From assembly GCF_023721755.1 (NCBI RefSeq), contig NZ_JAMDLH010000005.1, positions 248,001 to 312,000 on the forward strand: 64,000 nt of DNA. Reading direction: 5' to 3'. The translations under genes and the position numbers were made by a program. A model generated the notes under the pieces. That model did no database searches. It was not told the DNA's origin and was given only the letters and a program-made list of their open reading frames with translations. The DNA comes from Pleomorphomonas sp. NRK KF1 (GTDB lineage Bacteria > Pseudomonadota > Alphaproteobacteria > Rhizobiales > Pleomorphomonadaceae). Within the stretch, counting starts at the first letter, position 1. Every line of letters starts with the position of its first letter. Shown here in pieces: positions 1 through 8,424 of this stretch.

Positions 1-410
1 GCGCCTACAACGCCTCAAAGCACGCCATCGAAGGGCTTGCAGACAGTTGGCGACTGGAGCTGATCGATGCCGGCATCCACGTCGCCACCATCCAGCCGGG
101 ACCGATCGCCACCAACTTCTCGTCGACCGCCATGAAGAAGTTCCACGACAACGTCGACGTCGAGGGCTCCGCCAACGCCGAGGGCTATCGGCAGCGCCTC
201 GCCGACATGCAGCGGCCGCCCGAGGCGTCCTTCTTCCGCAAGCCGCCCGAGGCCGTGGTGGATTGCCTCGTCCACGCCTGCGAATCAGAGCGGCCGCGTC
301 CCTACTATCGGGTGACCTGGCTCACCAAGGGCGCAGCGGTGGTCAAGCACCTCCTGCCGGCCTCTTGGTTCGTCGGCTTGCTGCACCGCGCGGCCAGGGC
401 GGGCAATTGA
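1..410 (+). CDS. Short-chain dehydrogenase/reductase, 3' part only
   Basis: This is the C-terminal part of an SDR-family NAD(P)-dependent oxidoreductase; the start lies before the window and the reading frame begins at base 3. The first visible residues are A-Y-N-A-S-K, the YxxxK catalytic pair of classical SDRs. They are followed by the PGPIATNF segment that closes the cofactor pocket. About 135 residues remain. The tail (PYYRVTWLTKGAAVVKHLLP) resembles SDRs of the retinol or sepiapterin dehydrogenase-like type. The substrate cannot be told from this fragment. It ends at a TGA at 408-410. The next gene is on the same strand but 176 bases away, so it is probably a separate unit. Confidence 0.85.
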   Translation, partial: AYNASKHAIEGLADSWRLELIDAGIHVATIQPGPIATNFSSTAMKKFHDNVDVEGSANAEGYRQRLADMQRPPEASFFRKPPEAVVDCLVHACESERPRPYYRVTWLTKGAAVVKHLLPASWFVGLLHRAARAGN

Positions 411-586
411 TCAATGAAGGCAAAGATTTGGCGAGGTAATCGGGCGGACGAAACCCATCCGGGGCATTGCCTGCGAAACGGGCGGAAAACCTTGGCTTCC
501 GGCTTCACATCAGCGACATCATCGGCGTAGAGTATCCCTTGCGTGGGGTGGGCTGGGACGCCCGCCTCGGTGAAGGAGAGCGTGAG

Positions 587-1144
587 GTGACGATCGCCGT
601 CTCGCCGGACGCACACCCGGCGCTGGTGTTGAATGCGGATTACCGCCCGCTGAGTTATTTCCCCTTGTCGCTCTGGTCCTGGCAGGATGCGATCAAGGCG
701 GTCTTTCTCGACCGGGTCAATATCGTCTCCGAATACGACGTGCTGGTGCGCAGCCCGAGTTTCGAGTTCCACCTGCCATCGGTCGTTTCGCTGAAGACCT
801 TCGTCAAGCCGTCGCGCCAGCCGGCCTTCACCCGCTTCAACGTTTTCCTGCGTGACCGCTTCGAGTGCCAGTATTGCGGCAGCCGCGAGGACCTGACCTT
901 CGATCACCTGATCCCGCGCTCCAAGGGCGGCCAGACCACCTGGGAGAACGTCGTCGCCGCCTGTTCGCCCTGCAATCTCAAAAAGGCCGACAAGACGGTA
1001 TCGGAAGTGGGAATGACGCTCGCCGGCAAGCCCTTTGCGCCGACCGTGCACGACCTTCACAACAATGGCCGGCTGTTTCCGCCCAACCATCTTCATGAAA
1101 GCTGGCTGGACTTTCTCTATTGGGACGTCGAACTCGATCCTTGA
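587..1144 (+). CDS. HNH endonuclease family protein
   Basis: This is a predicted HNH nuclease of 185 residues. Two CxxC pairs (Cys94/97 and Cys126/129) form the zinc site around the DH (106-107) and N121 of the HNH core, with the usual spacing DHLIPRSKGG...NVVAAC. The open frame extends upstream to 467, but I chose the GTG at 587. It follows a GAAGGAG ribosome site at 572-578 with 8 bases of spacing, and the family N-terminus (ALVLNADYRPLSYFPLSLW) begins right after it. Proteins like this are widespread single-copy genes in alphaproteobacteria. Their role (repair or restriction-like) is not established, and nothing nearby suggests a restriction system. Confidence 0.88.
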   Translation: MTIAVSPDAHPALVLNADYRPLSYFPLSLWSWQDAIKAVFLDRVNIVSEYDVLVRSPSFEFHLPSVVSLKTFVKPSRQPAFTRFNVFLRDRFECQYCGSREDLTFDHLIPRSKGGQTTWENVVAACSPCNLKKADKTVSEVGMTLAGKPFAPTVHDLHNNGRLFPPNHLHESWLDFLYWDVELDP

Positions 1145-1154
1145 TGCGTGGTGA

Positions 1155-3293
1155 CTATGCCCGCAACTGCCCGGCGGCCTGCTGTTCGCGGACGACGCGG
1201 CGCAGGATTTCGGAGCGGACCGTTGGAGCGCCAAAATAGTAGCCTTGCAGCTCGTGGCAGCCGGCCTGCTTCAGCGCTTCGGCCTCCTCCGCCATCTCGA
1301 TGCCTTCGGCCGTCACCTCGGCACCCAGCGTTTCCGCCAGCGCCACCGCCGCCTGCACGAGGCTCTGCGACGCCGGGTCACGGATGACGTCGATCACCAC
1401 GGACCGGTCGATCTTCACCTTGTCGAAGGCGAACCGGCGCAGATAGGCCACCGACGAGAAACCGGTACCGAAATCGTCGAGCGCCACCGACACGCCAAGC
1501 GCATGCAAGGCCTCGACGCTGCGGCGCGCCCGCTCCGGTTCGGACACCAGGAAGCTTTCGGTAATGTCGAGTTCAAGCCGATCGGGCGGCATTCCCGCCG
1601 TCTTCAGAATGGCTTCGAGTGCGTCCGGGAAACCGGGGTCGTGGAACTGGGCGGCGAAGACGTTGACGACCATCTTGAGGTCGCCGAAGGCGCGGGCATC
1701 GCGGGCGACGCGGCGCAACACATAGGTGCCGATCAGGTCGCTCATCCCTGCTTCTTCGGCAATGGCGAGGAACACCGCCGGGCTGACCGGGCCGGCTGGG
1801 CGGATCCAGCGGACCAGCGCTTCGACGGCAGAGATGCTGCCCGTCTTCGCAGAGACGACCGGCTGGTAATGCACCTGAAGGCCGTCGCTCGCCACCGCCT
1901 CTCGCAGTTCAGCGGCCAGGGTCGCCCGCGCCTGGCGATCGGCGTCCATGCCGGCATCGTAGAGATCGACACGATTCTTGCCGCCAGCCTTGGCGACATA
2001 CATGGCAACGTCGGCCCGTCGCACCAACTCGCCCGGGGTGAGCTCGCCGTCGACATCCGCGGCGACGCCAACCGAGCAGCCGACCTTCACCATGCGCCCC
2101 TCGAAATCGAATGCTTCATCGAGGAAATCGACGAAGCTGTCGCCGAGTGCGCGCGCCCGTTCGACCGCCTGCGCCCCTTCGACCACCACGGCAAACTCGT
2201 CACCGCCGAGCCGCGCCAGTACGCCGCTGTCGCCGACCAGCGTTCGGAAGCCCGCCGCCGTCGCCCGGATCAGCCGGTCGCCGACATCGTGACCGTAGGT
2301 GTCGTTCACTTCCTTGAAGCCATCCAGGTCGGCGAACAAGACGGCGATCGCATGGCTCGGGTCCGCATAAGCCTCGGCGAGCCGCTGGTTGAAGGAGGCG
2401 CGGTTCGGCAGACCGGACAGTGGGTCGTGGCTCGCCGCGTGACGGGCCGTCGTTTCGTCATGACGGAGGCCGCTCATCATCTTCCAGATGGTGACGACCA
2501 GCACGCCCATCACCACGAACAACAGGAAAAGCACCGCAAGCACCGGCAGGCGGGCGCGTTCCATCGCCTCGGTTCCGGAAACGCGCGGTTCCCAGCCGAT
2601 GGAACCGAGAACAACGCCCGACGCCGAGACCAGCGGCACGGCATCTTCCCCCAAAAGCGCCGGGCCGAATGTCAGATGCCGGACGCCGAGCGCGTCGGCC
2701 ATGGCCATGAACTGCGCCCCGGTCATCGACCGACCGACAAGAAGATAGCGGGGGGATCCTGGCGCCGAGGGCGCCCCGGTACGCCTCTTGATCTCATGCA
2801 ATCCGACCACCAGCGGACCGAGACGCGACTGGACGAAACCGGAGGTCGGCTGGCGCGCCGTCTGGCCGGCGGCGGCAATGATGGCGGCGACATCGGCACG
2901 GCTGATGCCGATCCCGTCCGGTCCGACCAGCCGTCCCGCATGGTAGGTGCGGATCGGCACGCCATCGGCGCCGACAATCGACAACGTGTCGAAAACACGT
3001 TCATCCCTGTCAGGACGAACCACCTCGCCATCCAGCAGACCGGGGTTCTCTCCATCCAGGTTGGCAGCATTCCAGACGGCGAACTCGGTGGCGGCGAGCC
3101 CCATCCGGGTCAGAGCGTCGTCCTTCAGCACGTCGACCACGCGTGCAATCCCGCGCCGATCGATGTCATTCACCTCCGCCGCCATGCGCGCCATGGCGAG
3201 GTAAACCACCGCCGCCGCGGCAAGCGCCGTCAACGCGGTCGGTACGACCACGCCAAAGACAAACTCCATCCAGCGACGATTGGCGAAAAACAA
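1155..3293 (-). CDS. CHASE4-GGDEF-EAL cyclic-di-GMP signalling protein
   Basis: This is an inner-membrane c-di-GMP turnover protein of 712 residues. A first membrane helix (about 10-35) is followed by an extracytoplasmic CHASE4-like sensor (about 40-245), a second helix (250-272), a GGDEF diguanylate cyclase domain (about 280-445) and an EAL phosphodiesterase domain (about 460-705). The cyclase signature GGDEF is intact at 363-367. The EAL domain keeps EAL (491-493), DITES, DDFGTG, KIDRS and ELQGYYFG, so it also looks catalytically complete. I see no RxxD inhibitory site just before GGDEF. The frame opens with TTG at 3293; an ATG at 3269 is an alternative start, and neither has a strong ribosome site. 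Which activity dominates cannot be read from sequence. Confidence 0.93.
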   Translation of the reverse strand: MFFANRRWMEFVFGVVVPTALTALAAAAVVYLAMARMAAEVNDIDRRGIARVVDVLKDDALTRMGLAATEFAVWNAANLDGENPGLLDGEVVRPDRDERVFDTLSIVGADGVPIRTYHAGRLVGPDGIGISRADVAAIIAAAGQTARQPTSGFVQSRLGPLVVGLHEIKRRTGAPSAPGSPRYLLVGRSMTGAQFMAMADALGVRHLTFGPALLGEDAVPLVSASGVVLGSIGWEPRVSGTEAMERARLPVLAVLFLLFVVMGVLVVTIWKMMSGLRHDETTARHAASHDPLSGLPNRASFNQRLAEAYADPSHAIAVLFADLDGFKEVNDTYGHDVGDRLIRATAAGFRTLVGDSGVLARLGGDEFAVVVEGAQAVERARALGDSFVDFLDEAFDFEGRMVKVGCSVGVAADVDGELTPGELVRRADVAMYVAKAGGKNRVDLYDAGMDADRQARATLAAELREAVASDGLQVHYQPVVSAKTGSISAVEALVRWIRPAGPVSPAVFLAIAEEAGMSDLIGTYVLRRVARDARAFGDLKMVVNVFAAQFHDPGFPDALEAILKTAGMPPDRLELDITESFLVSEPERARRSVEALHALGVSVALDDFGTGFSSVAYLRRFAFDKVKIDRSVVIDVIRDPASQSLVQAAVALAETLGAEVTAEGIEMAEEAEALKQAGCHELQGYYFGAPTVRSEILRRVVREQQAAGQLRA

Positions 3294-3439
3294 GGCAACG
3301 ATCCGTCGGTTCTATCTTGCGGAGATTAGCGCGATACCGTTAAAGGCTCGCAAACTCGTCCGGCATCCTCAGGGGAAACACCGATCCGTTCGCTTGCCAT
3401 TGAGCAGCATGCGGAACTGCCGGAAAAGCCGGGGAAGTC

Positions 3440-4336
3440 ATGCCAAACCGCACGCGCGCCACCATGATCGGCCTGACCGCAATTCTCATGTGGTCGACGC
3501 TCGGCGTCTTCACCGGCGGTTCGGGAGCCGTGCCGCCCTTCCTCCTGAACGCCTTCTGTTTGGGTCTTTCCGGCTCGGTCGCCTCCATCTGGCTGGTTGC
3601 CAGGGGACGCACCGCCGTTCTGAGGCAGCCCCCCAGGGTCTGGATCGTGGGAACGCTCGGCCTGTTCGGCTACCACGCCCTCTACTTCACCGCCCTGCGT
3701 ACGGCGCCGCTGGTCGAGGCCGGCCTGATCAACTATCTCTGGCCACTTCTGATCGTTCTGTTTTCCGGCCTCCTGCCCGGCGAGCGGCTACGCCCCCATC
3801 ATCTCGCCGGTGTCGTCCTGGGCTTTCTCGGCGCCGCGCTTCTGGTGACGGCCGGTCAATCTCTGACCCTCGATGGCGGTTACGCCTTCGGTTACCTCGC
3901 CGCATTCTTCGCCGCCGTCGTCTGGGCCAGTTACTCGGTCATCTCGCGCCGCTTCGCCGGTGTCCCTTCGGAGGCTGTCGCCGGCTTCTGCATCGCCGCC
4001 GCCATCCTGAGCCTTCTCTGCCATGTCGCTTTCGAGGAAACGGTGCTGCCGTCCTCAGCCCTGGAGTGGTCTATGGTGGCACTCCTCGGCGCCTTCCCGG
4101 TCGGCCTCGCCTTCTTCGTCTGGGATCATGGCGTCAAGCACGGCAACATCCAGCTCATCGGCACCGCCGCCTATGCGACGCCGGTTCTGTCGACCCTGCT
4201 GCTCACCCTCACCGGCTACGGAACGCTGGGCCTGACCACGGCCATCGCCTGCGTCCTCGTCACGCTCGGAGCCATCGTCGCAGCCTGGGACTCCCTGCCC
4301 TTCCGGCGGCGGCTGGCCAGGCGAGCCATCACCTGA
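3440..4336 (+). CDS. DMT-family (EamA) exporter, YddG-like
   Basis: This is an inner-membrane transporter of the drug/metabolite superfamily, 298 residues with about ten hydrophobic helices in two EamA repeats. The opening (ATMIGLTAILMWSTLGVFTGG) and the segment ALRTAPLVEAGLINYLWPLL match the YddG aromatic amino acid/paraquat exporter type. Substrate specificity is inferred only from that resemblance. Its end overlaps the end of the glyoxalase II gene by 8 bases in a convergent arrangement, so the two genes share a termination region. Confidence 0.85.
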   Translation: MPNRTRATMIGLTAILMWSTLGVFTGGSGAVPPFLLNAFCLGLSGSVASIWLVARGRTAVLRQPPRVWIVGTLGLFGYHALYFTALRTAPLVEAGLINYLWPLLIVLFSGLLPGERLRPHHLAGVVLGFLGAALLVTAGQSLTLDGGYAFGYLAAFFAAVVWASYSVISRRFAGVPSEAVAGFCIAAAILSLLCHVAFEETVLPSSALEWSMVALLGAFPVGLAFFVWDHGVKHGNIQLIGTAAYATPVLSTLLLTLTGYGTLGLTTAIACVLVTLGAIVAAWDSLPFRRRLARRAIT

Positions 4337-5099
4337 AGCTGTCCTTCCGCTTGCGCAGCTCGGCGAACACATCCACGGCAGGCTGACCCGACAGTCCCAG
4401 CCGTTCGGCCAGCCGGGGGTCGCCAGCTCTCAGGAACGGGTTTGTCAGGAGCTCCCGATCGAGCGTCACCGGCACCGTCGGGCGGTCGGCAGCGCGAAGC
4501 GCTTCCACCTCCGCGAGCCGCTCGGCAAGCGCCGCGTTGTCAGGATCGACCGTCAGCGCGAAACGTCCGTTCGACGCCGTATACTCGTGCCCAGGATAGA
4601 TGGCCGTCTCCGCCGGCAAGGACGCGAGCCGGAGAAGCGAATCCCACATGTCGGCTGCGCTGCCTTCGAACAGACGACCGCAGCCAAGAGAGAACAGCGT
4701 ATCGCCGCAAAACAGCGCCCGTGCTTCGGGCGAATGGTAGACGATATGGCCGCGCGTATGCCCCGGCGTGGCAATCACGCGAAAACCGAGCGAACCGACC
4801 GAGAAGGTCTCCCCATCTTCCACCGAGCGGTCGAGAGGTGGCAGGCGATGGGCGTCGGCGGCCGCGCCGATGAGCTGCGCGCCGGTGCGCTCGACGATCG
4901 CGGCGGCGCCTTCGATATGGTCATGGTGGTGATGGGTGAGAAGCAGGGCGTCGAGCCGCCCACCCGACGCTTCGACGGCCGAGAGGATGGGCGCCGCCTC
5001 CGGAGCATCGACGACCACCGCCGCGCCGCTGTCCTCGTCGCGAAGGAGATAGGCGTAGTTGTCGCTGAGACAGGCGATGACGTGGACCTTCGGAACCAT
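4329..5099 (-). CDS. gloB: Hydroxyacylglutathione hydrolase (glyoxalase II)
   Basis: This enzyme hydrolyses S-D-lactoylglutathione to D-lactate and glutathione, the second step of methylglyoxal detoxification in the cytoplasm. The metallo-beta-lactamase metal motif THHHHDH is at residues 55-61. Further ligand motifs are TPGHTRGH and FCGDTLF, and the C-terminal domain carries GHEYTASNGRFA, typical of glyoxalase II. The length of 256 residues is normal for the family. It is divergent from the methyltransferase gene at 5207. This gloB-methyltransferase pairing is frequent in rhizobial genomes (recalled family knowledge, not tested here). Confidence 0.95.
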   Translation of the reverse strand: MVPKVHVIACLSDNYAYLLRDEDSGAAVVVDAPEAAPILSAVEASGGRLDALLLTHHHHDHIEGAAAIVERTGAQLIGAAADAHRLPPLDRSVEDGETFSVGSLGFRVIATPGHTRGHIVYHSPEARALFCGDTLFSLGCGRLFEGSAADMWDSLLRLASLPAETAIYPGHEYTASNGRFALTVDPDNAALAERLAEVEALRAADRPTVPVTLDRELLTNPFLRAGDPRLAERLGLSGQPAVDVFAELRKRKDSFR

Positions 5100-5206
5100 C
5101 GGGAGCCTCCTTTACCGCCCGCGCGAAAAAAGACGGCGGCCGCCATTGCGATAGGATCACAGTCGATCAATATGGCGGAAAGGGCAAGGGCGCCCCGGAG
5201 CCATGC

Positions 5207-5965
5207 ATGTTTCTGGACGTTGTCGACCTCAGGGACTTCTATTCGAGCGATCTCGGCCGCGTCATCCGGCCCATCCTCGCCGACCATTTCCGGAAAATCT
5301 GGCCGAGCGTGTCCGGCGACCGGCTGGCCGGGCTCGGCTTCGCGACCCCTTATCTCGCGCCCTTTCGCGAGGAGGCCGACCGCACGCTGGCGCTGATGCC
5401 GGCTGCGCAGGGCGCGGTCAATTGGCCGGCCGGCGGTCCATCCGCCTCGGCGCTGGTCTGCGACGACATGCTGCCGCTCCCCGATGCATCGATCGATCGG
5501 CTGCTGATCGTCCACGCGCTTGAAATGGCCAACGATCCGGCCGAACTGCTCAAGGAAGCCTGGCGGGTGCTGTCGCCGGGCGGCAGGGTGCTGGCGGTGG
5601 TGCCGAACCGGCGCGGCCTCTGGGCCCGCGTCGACACCTCACCCTTCGGCTATGGCCGCCCCTTCTCGCGCGGCCAGATCACCAAGCTCCTGCGCGAAAC
5701 CTCGTTCTCTCCAACGGCCTGGGATGAGGCCCTCTACGTGATGCCGGTGCCGCGCCGGCACTTCATGCATGCCAGCACCCGCTGGGAGGCGATCGGCGCG
5801 CGTCTATGGCCGGCCTTCGCCGGTGTCATCCTTGTAGAAGCGGCCAAGCACCTGCATCAGGGCGTACCCGTAATCCGCCGTGTCCGGTCAACAGCCATCA
5901 GGCCGGTGCTTCTGCCCTCGCCCGCCGGCCTGCCGAGCCCGCATCGCACCGGTCCGTCCGGCTGA
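5207..5965 (+). CDS. Class I SAM-dependent methyltransferase
   Basis: This is a 252-residue protein with a methyltransferase-11-type core. The region ASALVCDDMLPLPDASIDRLLIVHALEMANDP corresponds to the acidic loop and motif of SAM enzymes, and LLKEAWRVLSPGGRVLAVVPNRRG is the classic post-motif strand and helix. The N-terminal glycine-rich motif is degenerate. The C-terminal 70 residues lie outside the core fold and are Pro/Arg-rich. The start ATG at 5207 is preceded by CCGGAG with normal spacing. Substrate unknown. It converges on metW with 7 bases between the two ends. Confidence 0.85.
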   Translation: MFLDVVDLRDFYSSDLGRVIRPILADHFRKIWPSVSGDRLAGLGFATPYLAPFREEADRTLALMPAAQGAVNWPAGGPSASALVCDDMLPLPDASIDRLLIVHALEMANDPAELLKEAWRVLSPGGRVLAVVPNRRGLWARVDTSPFGYGRPFSRGQITKLLRETSFSPTAWDEALYVMPVPRRHFMHASTRWEAIGARLWPAFAGVILVEAAKHLHQGVPVIRRVRSTAIRPVLLPSPAGLPSPHRTGPSG

Positions 5966-5972
5966 TGGCTCG

Positions 5973-6608
5973 CTACCGGTCTTCGCGCGACAGCAGGAAC
6001 ACCGCCTGCGCGCCCAGAAGATTCCAGACGATCCACGGCAGGCTGAACGGCAGGCGCTTGCCGGTGCCGTCGAGAACGATCGCCTGATCCACATGGGCTC
6101 CCACGTCCTTGGCCAGTTCGACAAAATCGCGGATGGTGCAGAAATGGATGTTGGGCGTATCGTACCAGGAATAGGGCAGACGCTTGCTGACCGGCATGCG
6201 CCCGAGAAACATCAGGCGGAAGCGCACGTCGAGGTGGCCGAAATTCGGCAGCGACACCACGACGCGTCGACCGATGCGCAGCATCTCGTCGAGCACCCGG
6301 CGAGCGTTGCGCGTCGCCTGGATGGTGTGGCTGAGCACCACATAGTCGAAGGATTGGTCTGGATACTGGACGAGATCGCTGTCGGCATCGCCCTGAATTA
6401 CGGAAAGACCGCGCGAAACGGCCGCGTTGACGCCGTCCTGGCTGATCTCGATACCCCGCGCGTCGACGCCGCGCGTCCGCTCCAGCAATTCCAGCAGCGC
6501 GCCATCGCCGCAGCCGATGTCGAGCACGCGCGAGCTCGGCTCGATCAACCCGGCGATCAGGCGAAGGTCGATGCGGACGTCGGAGGTGAGGTCGGCGAGG
6601 TCGGTCAT
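5973..6608 (-). CDS. metW: Methionine biosynthesis protein MetW
   Basis: MetW is a SAM-dependent methyltransferase-fold protein that works with MetX in O-acetylhomoserine formation in proteobacteria. Length 211 residues. The SAM-binding motif VLDIGCGDG is at 28-36, followed by [10 protein letters not shown], and the family-specific [18 protein letters not shown] and [15 protein letters not shown] segments are present. The ATG at 6606-6608 overlaps the metX stop by 4 bases (ATGA), which indicates translational coupling. The frame stays open far upstream inside metX in another register; that extension is not real. Confidence 0.95.
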   Translation of the reverse strand: MTDLADLTSDVRIDLRLIAGLIEPSSRVLDIGCGDGALLELLERTRGVDARGIEISQDGVNAAVSRGLSVIQGDADSDLVQYPDQSFDYVVLSHTIQATRNARRVLDEMLRIGRRVVVSLPNFGHLDVRFRLMFLGRMPVSKRLPYSWYDTPNIHFCTIRDFVELAKDVGAHVDQAIVLDGTGKRLPFSLPWIVWNLLGAQAVFLLSREDR

Positions 6609-7816
6609 CGTGCTTCCTCCGCCGTCGGGCCGGCTATGCCGCGCGCCCGGGCCGCGCCGGTCAGGAAGCCGCGCACGATGCGGAACTGTTCGGGAATGTC
6701 GAGCAGAAAACTGTCGTGTCCGCGGTCGCTTTCGATCTCCACGAAGCTGACCGGCGCCCCCGCCGCGTTGAGCGCATGCACCACGGCGCGGCTTTCCGAG
6801 GTCGGGTACAGCCAGTCGGACGTGAACGACAGCACGCAGAAGCGCGTCTTCGTTCCCTTGAAGACGTTGGCCAGAACGCCGCCGTGGTCGGCCGCGAGAT
6901 CGAAATAGTCGGTGGCACGGGTGACATATAGATAGGAGTTGGCGTCGAAGCGGTCGACGAACGTCATGCCCTGATGGCGAAGGTAGCTTTCGATCTGGAA
7001 GTCGGCATCGAAGCCGAAGGCCAACGCGTCGCGATCCTGCAGGTTGCGACCGAACTTCTGGTGCAGCGAGCGGTCGGACATGTAGGTGATGTGGGCGGCC
7101 ATGCGCGCAACGGCGAGCCCCTTCTTGGGGTTCCGCCCTTCCTCGAGATAGCGGCCGCCGCACCAGTCGGGATCGGCCATCACCGCCTGCCGCCCCACCT
7201 CGTGGAAGGCGATGTTCTGCGAGGAATGGCGGTAGCTGGTGGCGATGGCCACCACCGAGAACACCCGCTCCGGATAGCTGACCGCCCATTGCAGCGCCTG
7301 CATGCCGCCCATCGAGCCACCGACCACGGCGAACAGCTTGTCGATACCGAGCCCGGTGACCAGCATGGCCTGCGCCCGGACCATGTCGGCAATCGTCACG
7401 ACCGGCAGGTCGAGGCCATAGGGGCGGCCGGTATCGGGATTGGTGCTGGCCGGCCCGGTGGTGCCAAGACAACCGCCGAGCACGTTGGAACAGATGACGA
7501 AGAAGCGATCGGTATCGATCGGCTTGCCCGGCCCGACCATCAGCGTCCACCAGCCCGGCTTGCCGGTCACCGGATTGGTGCTGGCGACATGCTGGTCGCC
7601 AGTCAGCGCGTGGCAGATCAGGATGGCGTTGGAGCGGTCGTCATTGAGCTCGCCGTAGGTCTGGTAGGCAATCTGCCAGGGCGCGATCGCCGGGCCGGCG
7701 TCGAGCGTCAGCGGCGCGTCCGTGCCGAAACGCATGACGAGGCTCGAAGGATTGTCGGCCTCGCTGCGGCGCAGGCTCGCCTGCGCATCGGTCTCGGTAA
7801 GGGGAGCGTCCAGCAT
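6605..7816 (-). CDS. metX: Homoserine O-acetyltransferase MetX
   Basis: This alpha/beta-hydrolase enzyme transfers an acyl group (acetyl or succinyl) to L-homoserine, the first committed step of methionine synthesis. The nucleophile elbow GGSMGG holds Ser168, the N-terminal part carries [10 protein letters not shown] and GPASTNP, and the catalytic His lies in [11 protein letters not shown] near the C-terminus. The frame opens earlier at a GTG (7870), but a possible -35/-10 pair at 7882-7910 would place the RNA start close to that GTG. The ATG at 7816 with a weak GAAG site gives the normal family N-terminus. It is followed by metW with a 4-base overlap. Acetyl versus succinyl specificity is not decided here. 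Confidence 0.93.
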   Translation of the reverse strand: MLDAPLTETDAQASLRRSEADNPSSLVMRFGTDAPLTLDAGPAIAPWQIAYQTYGELNDDRSNAILICHALTGDQHVASTNPVTGKPGWWTLMVGPGKPIDTDRFFVICSNVLGGCLGTTGPASTNPDTGRPYGLDLPVVTIADMVRAQAMLVTGLGIDKLFAVVGGSMGGMQALQWAVSYPERVFSVVAIATSYRHSSQNIAFHEVGRQAVMADPDWCGGRYLEEGRNPKKGLAVARMAAHITYMSDRSLHQKFGRNLQDRDALAFGFDADFQIESYLRHQGMTFVDRFDANSYLYVTRATDYFDLAADHGGVLANVFKGTKTRFCVLSFTSDWLYPTSESRAVVHALNAAGAPVSFVEIESDRGHDSFLLDIPEQFRIVRGFLTGAARARGIAGPTAEEAR

Positions 7817-7881
7817 CGTCACTTCATTATCCGGCAGCTTTCGCGCGGCAGGCGCGATGCCCGCCGCCACGAAGGTGGTTA

Positions 7882-7910
7882 GCTATCGGAACGGGGAGAT
7901 CAAATGTCAA
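7882..7910 (-). promoter_or_regulatory. Possible sigma-70-type promoter for metXW
   Basis: Reading the minus strand, TTGACA (7910-7905) is followed after 17 bases by GATAGC (7887-7882). The -35 is a perfect match; the -10 is poor. It lies in the 128-base gap between metX and the upstream exported-protein gene. If used, the transcript would start around 7875 and favour the ATG start of metX at 7816. Confidence 0.35.
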
Positions 7911-7944
7911 GAAAATCGGCATCCGGGCTATCGGAAGCCGCAGC

Positions 7945-8364
7945 CTACCGAGCGCTTCGACGGATGGCGCGAACCAGATCGCGGGCCTGCACCTTGGCGC
8001 TCTGCTGGTCTCCCTCGCCGAGCATGCCGCAAGCCTTCTCGAAGTTGTCGCGGTCGTCTTTGGCAACAGGCCGCTCGCCAATCGCCGCGACGACGATGCG
8101 AAGGGCGCAGGCCCGCACCGGGTCCACCTTGAAGGCGCCATAGCATCCATCGGCGAGACAGAAGGCGAAATTCCTCAGCGAGGGGATGTCGCCGGCAAGC
8201 GCCTTCGGCCACTGCGGCGCCAGCGCGGTCTGCTGGCCCGGGCAGGCGGCATTGTTCGCGGTGGCGCAGTTGGCGAGAAGATCGGCATACTCGGGCACGC
8301 CGTCGGCGGCGAAAACCGGGGCAGCGACGAAAGCCAGAACAAGGGCAACCAGAAGCGAGCGCAT
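7945..8364 (-). CDS. Hypothetical exported Cys-rich protein
   Basis: I do not recognise this family. From the ATG at 8364 the product is 139 residues with a clear signal peptide (MRSLLVALVLAFVAAPVFA, cleavage after AFA) and a mature part of about 120 residues. The mature part has six cysteines (LLANCATANNAACPG, FAFCLADGCYGAF, RACALR, KACGML), which suggests three disulfides in the periplasm. The frame extends to 8415, but only the ATG at 8364 places the signal sequence at the N-terminus. It lies upstream of metXW on the same strand, with a possible promoter between, so shared function is not implied. Confidence 0.75.
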   Translation of the reverse strand: MRSLLVALVLAFVAAPVFAADGVPEYADLLANCATANNAACPGQQTALAPQWPKALAGDIPSLRNFAFCLADGCYGAFKVDPVRACALRIVVAAIGERPVAKDDRDNFEKACGMLGEGDQQSAKVQARDLVRAIRRSAR

Positions 8365-8424
8365 GGGCAGTTCTCGTATCACCCCAAGTATTCGCGAAGC
8401 ATGCCGACGACGCAAGATCGCCCT

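Noticed and set aside
1245-3329. 694-codon open frame on the plus strand opposite the GGDEF-EAL gene
   Set aside because: Composition is that of an antisense frame in high-GC DNA; no domain motifs, while the minus strand encodes a complete enzyme.
5973-7550. 525-codon frame running from metW back through metX
   Set aside because: The upstream part reads metX in the wrong register; metW starts at 6608 with an ATGA overlap.
7820-7944. SAM-II riboswitch upstream of metX
   Set aside because: The conserved loop and pseudoknot segments are not visible by eye; only a sigma-70-like promoter is apparent.
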